Shown: piece after piece, positions 9,126-16,443 of the stretch | How the letters are laid out: every line of letters begins with the position of its first letter | Position numbering within the stretch: the first letter of the stretch is position 1 | Source: UBA724 sp964229545 | Lineage (GTDB): Bacteria; Bacteroidota; Bacteroidia; Flavobacteriales; Flavobacteriaceae | Assembly (NCBI GenBank): GCA_964229545.1 | Contig: CAXRDP010000036.1 | Location: forward strand, 1 to 27,920 | DNA length: 27,920 bases | Direction: 5' to 3' | Notes under the pieces: model-generated | The model's database searches: none | Told to the model about the DNA's origin: nothing | The model's input: the letters and a program-made list of their open reading frames with translations, nothing else | Program-made: the position numbers and the translations under genes

Positions 9126-9575
9126 ATGATTCAAGTAGGTGCCCAAGTTCCTGATTTCACTGTCAGTGACCACAAAGGAAATTCTATTACTTTGTCTGAT
9201 TACAAAGGCCAAAAAGTGGCTGTTTTTTTCTACCCAAAGGCCAGTACACCGGGTTGTACTGCAGAGGCGTGTGATTTACGTGATCACCACAGTGCATTGA
9301 AAGCAGCCGGTTATGCGATTTTAGGGGTGAGTGCAGATACTATTGCGGCTCAGGAAAAGTTTGCTGCCAAATACGAATTGCCTTTCCCTTTACTAGCTGA
9401 TGTTGACAAAACAGTGATTAATATCTTCGGTGTTTGGGGTCCCAAAAAATTTATGGGCAAAGAATATGAAGGTATCCATAGAACTACTTTTTTGCTAGAC
9501 GAGCAGGGTGTGGTTGCACATGTGATTGAGAAAGTCAAAACCAAAGAACACGCAGCGCAGATTTTAGAAGCCTAA
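9126..9575 (+). CDS. bcp: thioredoxin-dependent thiol peroxidase, Bcp/PrxQ type peroxiredoxin
   Basis: A cytosolic peroxiredoxin of 149 residues that reduces hydrogen peroxide and organic hydroperoxides with electrons from thioredoxin. The active-site motif is ASTPGCTAEACDLRD, with peroxidatic Cys44. Cys49 is in the CX4C position, typical of the atypical 2-Cys Bcp/PrxQ subgroup. Thr41 and Pro42 before the catalytic cysteine are conserved, and the length is normal. It is divergent from nth, with 41 bases between the two starts. Its stop codon overlaps the facing 484-residue gene by 4 bases. Functionally it fits with the oxidised-base glycosylase beside it and with msrA further on, but no shared control is visible. 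Confidence 0.95.
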   Translation: MIQVGAQVPDFTVSDHKGNSITLSDYKGQKVAVFFYPKASTPGCTAEACDLRDHHSALKAAGYAILGVSADTIAAQEKFAAKYELPFPLLADVDKTVINIFGVWGPKKFMGKEYEGIHRTTFLLDEQGVVAHVIEKVKTKEHAAQILEA

Positions 9576-11026
9576 TCCAAAGCTTTTTGCGGTTCGGCAT
9601 GATAGCCGAATAATTTTTGTTCTTTAATTAGATTAGAAACTCCTTCGGGCAGCATGTTTTCCCAACCCGATTTGCCGAGATTGATCATTTCTAACACATC
9701 GCGAGAGTAAATACGCATGTCATCCTTGTTGTAATCGAGTATGTCGACCACTTTGTTGTTGTACTTAAAAAACTTGTACAATTCTTTGACTCGAGGATGC
9801 ACCTTCAGGTTGTTGCTGTCAACTATGTCATCGGTTTTGGGGTCAAGCATCGGATAGAGATAAACAACCAAATTTTTAAAAAATAACTTTCCAAAAGCCT
9901 CCAAAATACCACCACTCAGATGACGGTAGTATTTTTCCTGAAAGATTTCTACCAAATTACTAACCCCCATCGTAAGGCGTATTTTTTTAGTGGTATAATT
10001 GGAAAAATATTCTGCTAATCTGTAATATTCTTTAAAGTTGGAAATCATAACAGTCTGTCCCAATGAACAAAGGAGGTTTGCGCGGTCCATAAAATCTTGT
10101 TCGTCAATAACCCCGGTTGACATCAAATTGGAGAGTGTAATCTCGAAAATCACCACGGTTTGGTCGGGATCAACATCTTTTTCTTTTTCAAAAATAGACA
10201 GGGATTTTTTGTACATATCCAGATTGACCTTGGTCACGGGCCGGAAACTTCCACGCAAAGCCAAAATGTTTTTTTTGTAGAGCTCACGCGCGGGCAGCAG
10301 GTTGTTGCCGTCAGGGCCAAACATTACCGCCTCGGTCATGCCGTTTTTGACCAACTCCAGGCTCAATACCCGATTGTCGATGTCTTTAAACAAAGGGCCA
10401 GTAAAGTTAATTGTATCGATTTCGATCGCCTCTTTATCTATGTGATCATAGAGGTATCGCAGCATTTTTCTGGGGCGGTCATGTTGGTAAAAAGCACCGT
10501 ATATAAGGTTTACACCCATCACTCCGATGGACTCTTGTTGAGAACGGGCATCGATTTCATGAAAACGCACATGGGTTGTTATCATAGAATAGGGCCCGTT
10601 GGGCTCGGTTTGAAACTTAATACCCATCCAACCATGGCCTTTAAATTTTTTAGCAAAATCTATGGTGGTCACCGTATTGGCAAAGGTGAAAAAGATTTTT
10701 TGGGAACCCGTCTTTTTTTCGATACGTTCCTCTAGATGCTCCATCTCTAGGTCTAGCATTTTATTGAGCCTTGATTCGGAAACGTATCGTTTGTCGGCCT
10801 CTTTTCCATAGATGGCATCGCTAAAGTTTTTGTCGTAAGCACTCATGGTTTTGGCTATGGTGCCGGAGGCTCCGCCACAACGAAAAAAATGACGCGCTAC
10901 TTCCTGACCTGCGCCAATCTCAGCCAGCGTTCCATAGATATTGGCATTTAGGTTGATGCGTAGGGCTTTGGCTTCGAGTGAGGGTGTGTTTTCAAAAGGC
11001 TGGTCACCAAGTAGCGATATAGGCAT
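9572..11026 (-). CDS. conserved protein of unknown function, 484 residues
   Basis: I cannot assign a function. The protein is soluble-looking, without signal peptide or membrane helices. Near the N-terminus it has a striking block, AEIGAGQEVARHFF (about residues 35-48), followed by RCGGASGTIAKTMSAYD. A central GPDGNNLLPARELY reads like a ligand loop, and SGGILEAFGKLFFKNL lies about residue 370. Basic and aromatic residues are frequent in the last third. I recall long homologues across Bacteroidota carrying unreliable automatic names, so any inherited label such as receptor or adenylyltransferase should be distrusted. The start is ATG at 11026, with a TAnnTTTG motif 16 bases upstream. It is monocistronic and overlaps the stop of the facing peroxiredoxin gene by 4 bases. 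Confidence 0.85.
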   Translation of the reverse strand: MPISLLGDQPFENTPSLEAKALRINLNANIYGTLAEIGAGQEVARHFFRCGGASGTIAKTMSAYDKNFSDAIYGKEADKRYVSESRLNKMLDLEMEHLEERIEKKTGSQKIFFTFANTVTTIDFAKKFKGHGWMGIKFQTEPNGPYSMITTHVRFHEIDARSQQESIGVMGVNLIYGAFYQHDRPRKMLRYLYDHIDKEAIEIDTINFTGPLFKDIDNRVLSLELVKNGMTEAVMFGPDGNNLLPARELYKKNILALRGSFRPVTKVNLDMYKKSLSIFEKEKDVDPDQTVVIFEITLSNLMSTGVIDEQDFMDRANLLCSLGQTVMISNFKEYYRLAEYFSNYTTKKIRLTMGVSNLVEIFQEKYYRHLSGGILEAFGKLFFKNLVVYLYPMLDPKTDDIVDSNNLKVHPRVKELYKFFKYNNKVVDILDYNKDDMRIYSRDVLEMINLGKSGWENMLPEGVSNLIKEQKLFGYHAEPQKALD

Positions 11027-11042
11027 GGAAGCGGTGTTTGTA

Positions 11043-11050
11043 CAAAATTA
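11043..11050 (-). promoter_or_regulatory. TAnnTTTG promoter element for the 484-residue protein
   Basis: The minus strand reads TAATTTTG, ending 16 bases before the ATG at 11026. No TTG lies at the expected -33 distance. It is in the 216-base divergent region 11027-11242, which also contains the AT-rich dyad TTTAAA-4-TTTAAA at 11120-11135 and no coding frame. I found no convincing promoter for the plus-strand gene at 11243. Confidence 0.4.
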
Positions 11051-11242
11051 AAAAACTTCGATGGAAAAAAGCTTGTTTTAATCAAATATCTGAATAGTTG
11101 CCCTGCTGTTTGTGTTAACTTTAAACATATTTAAATTTTAGATTGATTGACCATCATTTTTAATATTTTTAACACTAAAATTTTGTAGTTTTTGTGACAG
11201 GCTTTTAATCAATTTTCAACAACCCCATAATCATTTGACCCT

Positions 11243-11614
11243 ATGTCCCAACGTAAAGAAACAGACTTTCCAACAGCCGTTGAATCATGGGGGTGGAAGT
11301 TCCATCATGTAGGAATTCCCACTCTTGAACATAAAGACGGAGAAAGGTATTTACCTCACTTAAAATTTTCGGTTTCAGGCTTTCAAACCAGCCCTTTTGG
11401 GGTGGAGTGGATGCGGTTTGACAAGGAATGCGAATTACCTGAGCTGGTTCAAAAAGTTCCGCACATTGCTTTTGTAGTAAATGATTTGGACCACGAACTC
11501 CGAGTGATAAATTGTAACATACTTGTAAAACCCAATGCTCCTATGAAAGGCATACGTGTGGCTATAATCGAATATCAGGGCAGCCCGATTGAGTTGATTG
11601 AAATGGGTGATTAA
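11243..11614 (+). CDS. VOC (glyoxalase/bleomycin resistance) fold protein
   Basis: A 123-residue protein with the paired beta-alpha-beta-beta-beta pattern of the vicinal-oxygen-chelate superfamily. FHHVGIPT opens the first module (about residue 20) and PHIAFVVNDLD the second (about residue 75). SPIELIEM at the end supplies the usual C-terminal Glu. The two motif histidines and this Glu could be three of the four metal ligands. Members include lactoylglutathione lyase, epimerases and ring-cleaving dioxygenases; the reaction here is unknown. It is only slightly shorter than simple glyoxalase I proteins. The next gene starts 88 bases downstream with its own promoter motif, so it is probably transcribed alone. 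Confidence 0.8.
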   Translation: MSQRKETDFPTAVESWGWKFHHVGIPTLEHKDGERYLPHLKFSVSGFQTSPFGVEWMRFDKECELPELVQKVPHIAFVVNDLDHELRVINCNILVKPNAPMKGIRVAIIEYQGSPIELIEMGD

Positions 11615-11679
11615 GGTTTTACTACTTTGGGTTTCTTTTAATAATATATTAAATAGACTTTCCAATCTAATGGATTGCC

Positions 11680-11687
11680 TAATTTTG
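11680..11687 (+). promoter_or_regulatory. TAnnTTTG promoter element for the MBL-fold hydrolase
   Basis: TAATTTTG ends 15 bases before the TTG start at 11703. A weak -33 match (TTT at 11659-11661, no G) lies 18 bases upstream. An in-frame TAA at 11688-11690, just after the motif, limits how far upstream translation could begin. Confidence 0.45.
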
Positions 11688-11702
11688 TAAAAAATCAAAG
11701 GC

Positions 11703-12470
11703 TTGACCATCACCTTTCTTGGCACCGGCACTTCTCAAGGCATCCCAGTGATAGGCAGTACCCATCCTGTGTGTATGTCTGAGGATAAGCGCGACAAACG
11801 TTTGCGTTCCTCTGTTTTGTTGTCTTGGGACGGTGCGCACTATGTCATCGATTGTGGACCGGATTTTAGGCAACAGATGCTTCAAGTGGGCTGTAATCAA
11901 ATAGATGGGATTTTGTTTACCCATGAACATGCAGATCACACAGCAGGCCTCGATGATATCAGACCCTACTTTTTTAGACAGGGGGATATTCCCATTTATG
12001 CACTACCCAGAGTACTCGAAAACCTCACCAAGCGGTTTGACTACATTATGAGTGCTGAAAACAAATATCCGGGCGCTCCTTCTGTACAGGCACATGCTTT
12101 ACATCCGGAAACGCCTTTTAAACTTCACAATAAAGTAGTGGTTCCGATTGTGGGGCTACACAACCGCATCGAAGTGTTGGGGTATCGTATTGATAACTTT
12201 GCCTATTTGACCGATATCAAAACCATTGCAGAAAGTGAAATTGCCAAACTCCACGGATTGGAGGTCTTGGTGCTGAATGCCCTTCGCGAAGCGCCCCATC
12301 ATTCACATCTCAATCTGGAAGAAGCCATCGAGTTAAGTCAAAGAATAAGCGCCAAAAAGACCTATTTTACCCATATCAGCCACTTATTGGGTTTTCACGT
12401 AGAAGTTGAAAAAAAACTCCCCAATAACGTACATTTGGCCTATGATTTTTTAAACATATCCCTTCCATGA
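11703..12470 (+). CDS. MBL-fold metallo-hydrolase (PhnP-like phosphodiesterase branch)
   Basis: A 255-residue metallo-beta-lactamase fold enzyme. It begins TITFLGTGTSQGIPVIG, the glycine-rich first turn of the PhnP/RNase Z-like branch. The metal motif is THEHADHTAGLDD (His74, His76, Asp78, His79). Further histidines (VGLHNRIE, THISHLLGFH) can complete a two-metal site. CMSEDKRDKRLRSS replaces the cysteine-rich insert of some relatives. The likely reaction is phosphodiester hydrolysis, with substrate unknown. The start must be TTG at 11703, because an in-frame stop lies 13 bases upstream and no ATG precedes the conserved strand. It overlaps the next gene by 4 bases (ATGA). Confidence 0.9.
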   Translation: MTITFLGTGTSQGIPVIGSTHPVCMSEDKRDKRLRSSVLLSWDGAHYVIDCGPDFRQQMLQVGCNQIDGILFTHEHADHTAGLDDIRPYFFRQGDIPIYALPRVLENLTKRFDYIMSAENKYPGAPSVQAHALHPETPFKLHNKVVVPIVGLHNRIEVLGYRIDNFAYLTDIKTIAESEIAKLHGLEVLVLNALREAPHHSHLNLEEAIELSQRISAKKTYFTHISHLLGFHVEVEKKLPNNVHLAYDFLNISLP

Positions 12471-12946
12471 CACGAAAAATTTTTCAATACCTTTTTTTCT
12501 TTGCCCTTCTTATAGCGCTTTTCTTTTATGTCAATGCCCGCAATCAAAGCAATTTTTATAGTGATAAATTAGAGCGTTTGGTAAACAAAGCCGAACTCTT
12601 AACCGATTCAATAGCCCAACTCACTATCAACCATCAAAGCAAGGCCTATTTTTCTTTGGAAGGAAATCACGATGCACAATCCCACCACCAGGGGCTATCT
12701 TACGATTTTGTTGAGGGCATCATTGAAGACGAGATATTATCTCTTAATGAAAAATCGGGTGGCAATCCATTGCTAAAACCCTTGGGCAAAGATTTTATCA
12801 TCAACAAAATTCAAGTGGTCAACCACCGATGGGTCTTGGCCGATTGTACGGATGGAGATCGTTGGGGCGATGTGCTGATGACTTATGATATTGACCCCAA
12901 AAACAAAGTGACACTCAAGCTGATAGACCACATATTTTACCCTTGA
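12467..12946 (+). CDS. membrane-anchored protein of unknown function, 159 residues
   Basis: Not a recognised family. A basic MTRK is followed by a single hydrophobic helix (about residues 7-22, FFFALLIALFFYVNA), then a heptad-like stretch (residues 30-50) and a compact soluble domain ending DHIFYP. The topology is probably N-in, with the soluble domain in the periplasm. The domain carries several acidic and His residues (SHHQG, DCTDGDRWGD). It overlaps the MBL-fold gene by ATGA, so it is translationally coupled to that hydrolase and may be an accessory to it. The last 10 bases overlap the convergent esterase gene. Confidence 0.75.
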   Translation: MTRKIFQYLFFFALLIALFFYVNARNQSNFYSDKLERLVNKAELLTDSIAQLTINHQSKAYFSLEGNHDAQSHHQGLSYDFVEGIIEDEILSLNEKSGGNPLLKPLGKDFIINKIQVVNHRWVLADCTDGDRWGDVLMTYDIDPKNKVTLKLIDHIFYP

Positions 12947-13590
12947 TGGGCGCGTAGTTGTTCATGCCACTTGATCAAATCTTGAAAGCCTTTCTGTCCT
13001 AGTGTATGCCCCACAGGCTCATAAGAAACTTTTGGTTTGATACCGTTTTCTTCTAACAATCCAACGGATCGTTTGCCCCAATCAAAGGGAACCACTTCGT
13101 CCAAAGTGCCATGGGCAACAAAAACATGAGGTAAAGTAGAATTGGGTTGAAGTTCTGTGATGTTTTCATTCAAATAACCACTCAATACCGCAATACTGGC
13201 AAATTTATTAGGGAAAGACAAGCCCAAAGCATAGCTCAAAATACCTCCTTGGCTAAAGCCTAATAAGTGAATTTGTGTTTTATCATATGGGTGCTCATCA
13301 TTGAGTTCATCTAAAAAACGACGTATGTGTTTTATAGATGCTTTGGCTTGGTTGTCATCCGACCATTTGCCTTGCTCTTGGTCAAAATGAATGGCATACC
13401 AAGCATGTCCCATGGGCTGAAGCGAATAGGGCGCACGTACAGAAACCACCAAAAAATCTTCGTGAAGATACTCAGCAATGGAAAAAAGATCGTGTTCGTT
13501 GCTACCATATCCATGCATTAGCAACAACAATGGAGGAGGGGTTGTTTTTTGCTTTTTTGGGGGACGGAAATTATATTCGAGGCTGGCCAA
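12937..13590 (-). CDS. carboxylesterase/phospholipase-like alpha/beta hydrolase
   Basis: A serine hydrolase of the small carboxylesterase (acyl-protein thioesterase-like) family, about 217 residues. LLLMHGYGSNEHDLF forms the oxyanion-hole strand and GFSQGG the nucleophile elbow. Asp is in GTLDEVVPF and His in PVGHTLG, so the triad is complete. No signal peptide is seen. I prefer the TTG at 13590 (ASLEYNFRPP), which lies 4 bases after the stop of the dihydroorotase-like gene. An alternative TTG at 13629 would add 13 residues and overlap that gene by 35 bases. It is last in a minus-strand block and overlaps the plus-strand gene ending at 12946 by 10 bases. Substrate unknown. Confidence 0.88.
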   Translation of the reverse strand: MASLEYNFRPPKKQKTTPPPLLLLMHGYGSNEHDLFSIAEYLHEDFLVVSVRAPYSLQPMGHAWYAIHFDQEQGKWSDDNQAKASIKHIRRFLDELNDEHPYDKTQIHLLGFSQGGILSYALGLSFPNKFASIAVLSGYLNENITELQPNSTLPHVFVAHGTLDEVVPFDWGKRSVGLLEENGIKPKVSYEPVGHTLGQKGFQDLIKWHEQLRAHQG

Positions 13591-13594
13591 AGAG

Positions 13595-14851
13595 TTAGTC
13601 TTGGTTGAGATGCAAATTATTTTGAGCAATCACACCAAAGACGGTGCCAGAAAATTGCATGCCTAAGTAGGCGCTGTTCTTGGAGGTGGAAAGAATGGTG
13701 CTTTTTTCGTGTGTATGGGTACCGTCGGGTGAAAACAAGGTTATGTCTGCTATAGAGCCTTCTTCGATGGGGTTTTCGGGTACGCCGAACCGATTTTTGC
13801 CTCGATTGAGCAAGTCTATACTTTGTTCAAGTCCAAAAATGCCATGCAAAGCACCAAAGGCAGTCTCTAATCCGATGCTTCCATAAGAGGCATGTTCTAG
13901 CTCCATTTTTTTATGCTCTATATCCATAGGTTGGTGGTCTGAAGTAACCATGTCAACAACCCCGTCTTTAAGCCCTTTGATCAAAGCCTTCTGATCACTC
14001 TTTGTACGAAGGGGCGGCATGAGCTTGTATCTTGTATCAAAGCCGGTCAGCGCCTCGTCTGTGAGTACAAGATTGTGTATGGCAACACTACAACTCACGT
14101 CCAGTCCTTGTTTTTTGGCTTGTTTGATCAACTCAACCGAGGCTGCGGTTGAAATGGTCGGGATGTGTAGTTTTCCACCTGAGTAAGCCAACAAAGCCAA
14201 GTCTCTTCGAACGCGTAGTTCTTCTGCCAAACTGGGAATGCCAGACAGTCCCAATGAGGTACTCACTTTTCCTTCGTGCATCACTCCGTCTCTGCACAAT
14301 TGGCTGTCGATAGGGAAAGACTCTACTAAGGCGTCAAAGCCTTGTGCATATTGAAGTGCCAACAACAACAGATGTACATTGTCTACAGGTTGTTTGTGGT
14401 TGCTAAAAGCAACGGCTCCAGCTAGATGCAAATCATTCAATTCAGCCAATTTTTCTAGGTCACCCTCCGACGAAAGACCTGCCTTGGGATACAATGTTGT
14501 TACGGCGTCAGCGGATTTTCGAAGTAAAAAGGAAATATCTGCTTTGCTTGTAGGTGTGGGGTGGGTGTTGGTATTGTAGGCGATGTGGGCAAAACCACAG
14601 GATTGCGCCACCTTTAGTCCGTGTATTAAGGTTTCCCGTTCCTCATAGCCGGGCTCACCAAAAGACACACTGCTGTCAAACCACCCTTGGGAAACATGTA
14701 AATTTTGCCGTTGAATGATATGAGCCTTCGGGGCGGATATGTTTTTAGCAATTTTTTGAATCTTGCCTTTATCAATAAGAATATCTATTGTGTTGCTATG
14801 AAAGCTGCTTTTGGGGTCGATAATTTTTGCGGCTTTGAGTAGTATGGTCAT
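13595..14851 (-). CDS. dihydroorotase homologue with degenerate metal site (probably non-catalytic)
   Basis: A 418-residue amidohydrolase-fold protein of the class I dihydroorotase family. It keeps the frame around the active site but not the ligands. The HxH plus Arg of the first strand (usual DxHVHxREPG) reads DSSVSFGEPG, with Ser61, Ser63 and Gly65. The HCED region reads SFPID, the HxCHxST region reads HIPTIST, and TDHAPH reads TSDHQPM, leaving only the catalytic-position Asp305. Zinc binding and dihydroorotate formation are therefore unlikely. Non-catalytic PyrC-like proteins are known to support aspartate transcarbamoylase assembly in some bacteria, and a similar role is possible. It is probably the reason this gene is often labelled pyrC. 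The start is ATG at 14851. Confidence 0.88.
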   Translation of the reverse strand: MTILLKAAKIIDPKSSFHSNTIDILIDKGKIQKIAKNISAPKAHIIQRQNLHVSQGWFDSSVSFGEPGYEERETLIHGLKVAQSCGFAHIAYNTNTHPTPTSKADISFLLRKSADAVTTLYPKAGLSSEGDLEKLAELNDLHLAGAVAFSNHKQPVDNVHLLLLALQYAQGFDALVESFPIDSQLCRDGVMHEGKVSTSLGLSGIPSLAEELRVRRDLALLAYSGGKLHIPTISTAASVELIKQAKKQGLDVSCSVAIHNLVLTDEALTGFDTRYKLMPPLRTKSDQKALIKGLKDGVVDMVTSDHQPMDIEHKKMELEHASYGSIGLETAFGALHGIFGLEQSIDLLNRGKNRFGVPENPIEEGSIADITLFSPDGTHTHEKSTILSTSKNSAYLGMQFSGTVFGVIAQNNLHLNQD

Positions 14852-14876
14852 ACAAAAATTACGATATAAGATCGCA

Positions 14877-14884
14877 CAAAGATA
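14877..14884 (-). promoter_or_regulatory. possible TAnnTTTG promoter ahead of the dihydroorotase-like gene
   Basis: The minus strand reads TATCTTTG, the same octamer as at the sigma factor gene, 25 bases before the ATG at 14851 in the 54-base gap after the TIGR02757 gene. No well-spaced -33 TTG is visible. It would allow this gene and the esterase to be expressed apart from the two genes upstream. Confidence 0.4.
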
Positions 14885-14905
14885 GAAATACTATTACAAA
14901 TCGAT

Positions 14906-15676
14906 TTAAAACTTTTCAAACACCCCCAATCCAAACAAAGCATAGTCGTATTTGACAGGGTCTTGTGGGTCTAGTTTTCGAAGGTTGTTGTCCAATTCCA
15001 TCAAAGCTTTAAGATCGTTTTGTTTGCGATGAAGCAGTCCCAATTTACGTGCCACATTTCCACTGTGTACATCCAATGGACAGGAAAGTTTGGAGGGACT
15101 GATGTTTTTCCAAATCCCAAAATCTACACCGTTGGGGTCTTTGCGTACCATCCAACGCAGAAACATATGCAGCCTTTTGGCGGCAGAACCTTTTTGTGGG
15201 TTAGAAACATGTTTGGATGTGCGTTGGGGGTAGGGGATATCGAAAAATACTTTTCTAAAGCGGCTGATTGCATTGTGAAGGTGTTCTTCATCGTTTTTTG
15301 GCAAAAAAAGTGTCTCCATGCTTTCGTTTCTGGAATAGATGTTTTTTAACGCGCGGACAAAAAACAGGGCGTCAACATCATTAAATGTACGATGTACAAA
15401 ACCACTCAGGGCTTTGAGGTCGTCGCTAGAGGCGTGCATGACAAAGTCGTAGGGCGCATTGCCCATTCTTTCCATTAAGTTTTGTGCATTTTTGATGATG
15501 CTAGCCCGATTGCCCCATGCTATGGTTGCCGCGAAAAAGGCTGCAATTTCGATGTCTTGTTTGTGTGTAAACTGTTTGGGTACTTGAATCGGATCGGATA
15601 CAACAAACCGAGGGTTGTTGTATTGTTCCACTTTTTGGTTTAGGAAATCTCGAAGTTCAGAAGCGTTTATACCCAT
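14906..15676 (-). CDS. TIGR02757 family protein (DUF2400)
   Basis: A 256-residue protein of a family conserved in Bacteroidota and some other bacteria with no established function. Recognisable blocks are DIEIAAFFAATIAWGNR (about residue 40), RLHMFLRWMVRKDPNGVDFG (about residue 170) and LDVHSGNVARKLGLL (about residue 200). The alternation of helices and the PLDVHSGNVAR block recall the Asp-containing end of the helix-hairpin-helix DNA glycosylase motif, so a nucleic-acid role is conceivable. The ATG at 15676 overlaps the end of the ABC ATPase gene by 10 bases, which suggests coupled translation. Confidence 0.87.
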   Translation of the reverse strand: MGINASELRDFLNQKVEQYNNPRFVVSDPIQVPKQFTHKQDIEIAAFFAATIAWGNRASIIKNAQNLMERMGNAPYDFVMHASSDDLKALSGFVHRTFNDVDALFFVRALKNIYSRNESMETLFLPKNDEEHLHNAISRFRKVFFDIPYPQRTSKHVSNPQKGSAAKRLHMFLRWMVRKDPNGVDFGIWKNISPSKLSCPLDVHSGNVARKLGLLHRKQNDLKALMELDNNLRKLDPQDPVKYDYALFGLGVFEKF

Positions 15677-16326
15677 CGTCCATCCACCAAACTGAGGGTT
15701 CTATCGCTTATGGCAGCCAAATCCTTGTTGTGAGTTACCAGTACGATGGTCTGGTCAAAATTTTCACGTACATCCAGTAGCAGTTGATGAAGTTGTTTGG
15801 CAGTTTTGCTGTCCAAATTGCCACTAGGTTCATCGGCCAAAAGTACTGAAGGTTTGTTTATCAAAGCACGTGCGACGGCCACCCGTTGTTGTTCTCCTCC
15901 GGATAACATATTGGGCTTGTGGTGCACTCTTTTGGCCAGTCCCAAATGGTCTAAAAGTGCAAGCGCTTGATTTTCCGCTTCCGACTTAGGTGTTTTTTTT
16001 ATCAATGCGGGAATACAAACATTTTCTAAAGCAGAAAACTCAGGTAGCAATTGGTGTGATTGAAACACAAAACCCAACTGTTCGTTTCGAAATTTCGCCA
16101 ACGCATCTCCTTTGAGGTCTAACACATTGGTGTTGTTGATTTGTACTTGGCTCTCATCGTGGGGGTTGGGTTTGTCCAAAGTGCCAAGTATGTTGAGTAG
16201 GGTCGTTTTTCCTGCGCCAGATGGACCAGTGATGGCAACAATCTCATTTTTTTGGATGGTCAAGTGTATGTCGGACAAAACCTGTACTTCTCCATATGAT
16301 TTGTGTAAACTGCGCGCTTCAATCAT
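15667..16326 (-). CDS. LolD-like ABC transporter ATP-binding protein
   Basis: A 219-residue ABC ATPase of the LolD/MacB-FtsE group. Walker A is GPSGAGKTT, the Q-loop GFVFQSHQLLPEF, the signature LSGGEQQRVAVARAL, Walker B VLLADEPSGNLD, and the switch His is in LVTHNKDL. The FRNEQLGFVFQ region and the SGNLD end are typical of LolD, the ATPase of the lipoprotein-release complex. No LolC/LolE-type permease gene is in the window, so it must pair with one elsewhere. It is the first gene of a four-gene minus-strand block, has an ATG start at 16326, and has a TAnnTTTG motif 13 bases upstream. Confidence 0.92.
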   Translation of the reverse strand: MIEARSLHKSYGEVQVLSDIHLTIQKNEIVAITGPSGAGKTTLLNILGTLDKPNPHDESQVQINNTNVLDLKGDALAKFRNEQLGFVFQSHQLLPEFSALENVCIPALIKKTPKSEAENQALALLDHLGLAKRVHHKPNMLSGGEQQRVAVARALINKPSVLLADEPSGNLDSKTAKQLHQLLLDVRENFDQTIVLVTHNKDLAAISDRTLSLVDGRWV

Positions 16327-16339
16327 GCAGGTAAAAATA

Positions 16340-16347
16340 CAAATTTA
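16340..16347 (-). promoter_or_regulatory. TAnnTTTG promoter element for the ABC ATPase block
   Basis: The minus strand reads TAAATTTG, ending 13 bases before the ATG at 16326. It would give a leader of only about 6-7 bases. No clear -33 TTG is at the usual distance. It faces the msrA promoter within the 117-base divergent gap. Confidence 0.4.
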
Positions 16348-16403
16348 CCGAGCGATAGATACTTTTAGGATTATTAATTTATGTTGACAACAGTGACATT
16401 AAA

Positions 16404-16421
16404 TAATTTTGTTTAAATTTG
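16404..16421 (+). promoter_or_regulatory. tandem TAnnTTTG promoter elements for msrA-folE
   Basis: Two matching octamers stand in tandem, TAATTTTG at 16404-16411 and TAAATTTG at 16414-16421. A TTG at 16384-16386 is 17 bases before the first, giving it the better fit. Leaders would be about 25 or 15 bases. They could be alternative promoters or one functional site with a chance copy. Confidence 0.5.
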
Positions 16422-16425
16422 AATA

Positions 16426-16435
16426 AACAATTGTT
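16426..16435. promoter_or_regulatory. perfect palindrome between the promoter and msrA
   Basis: AACAATTGTT is a perfect 10-base palindrome just downstream of the TAnnTTTG pair and 8 bases before the msrA start. It sits where a repressor would block transcription. In such AT-rich DNA a chance palindrome is quite possible. Confidence 0.25.
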
Positions 16436-16443
16436 AAACAAAA

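Noticed and set aside
10160..10735. Open frame of 191 codons on the plus strand opposite the 484-residue gene
   Set aside because: It is fully antisense to a gene with clear motif blocks and its translation shows no family-like pattern; it arises from codon bias on the other strand.
11120..11135. TTTAAA-CATA-TTTAAA dyad in the divergent gap as a regulator site
   Set aside because: The half-sites are themselves palindromic and made only of A and T, so the dyad has little information.
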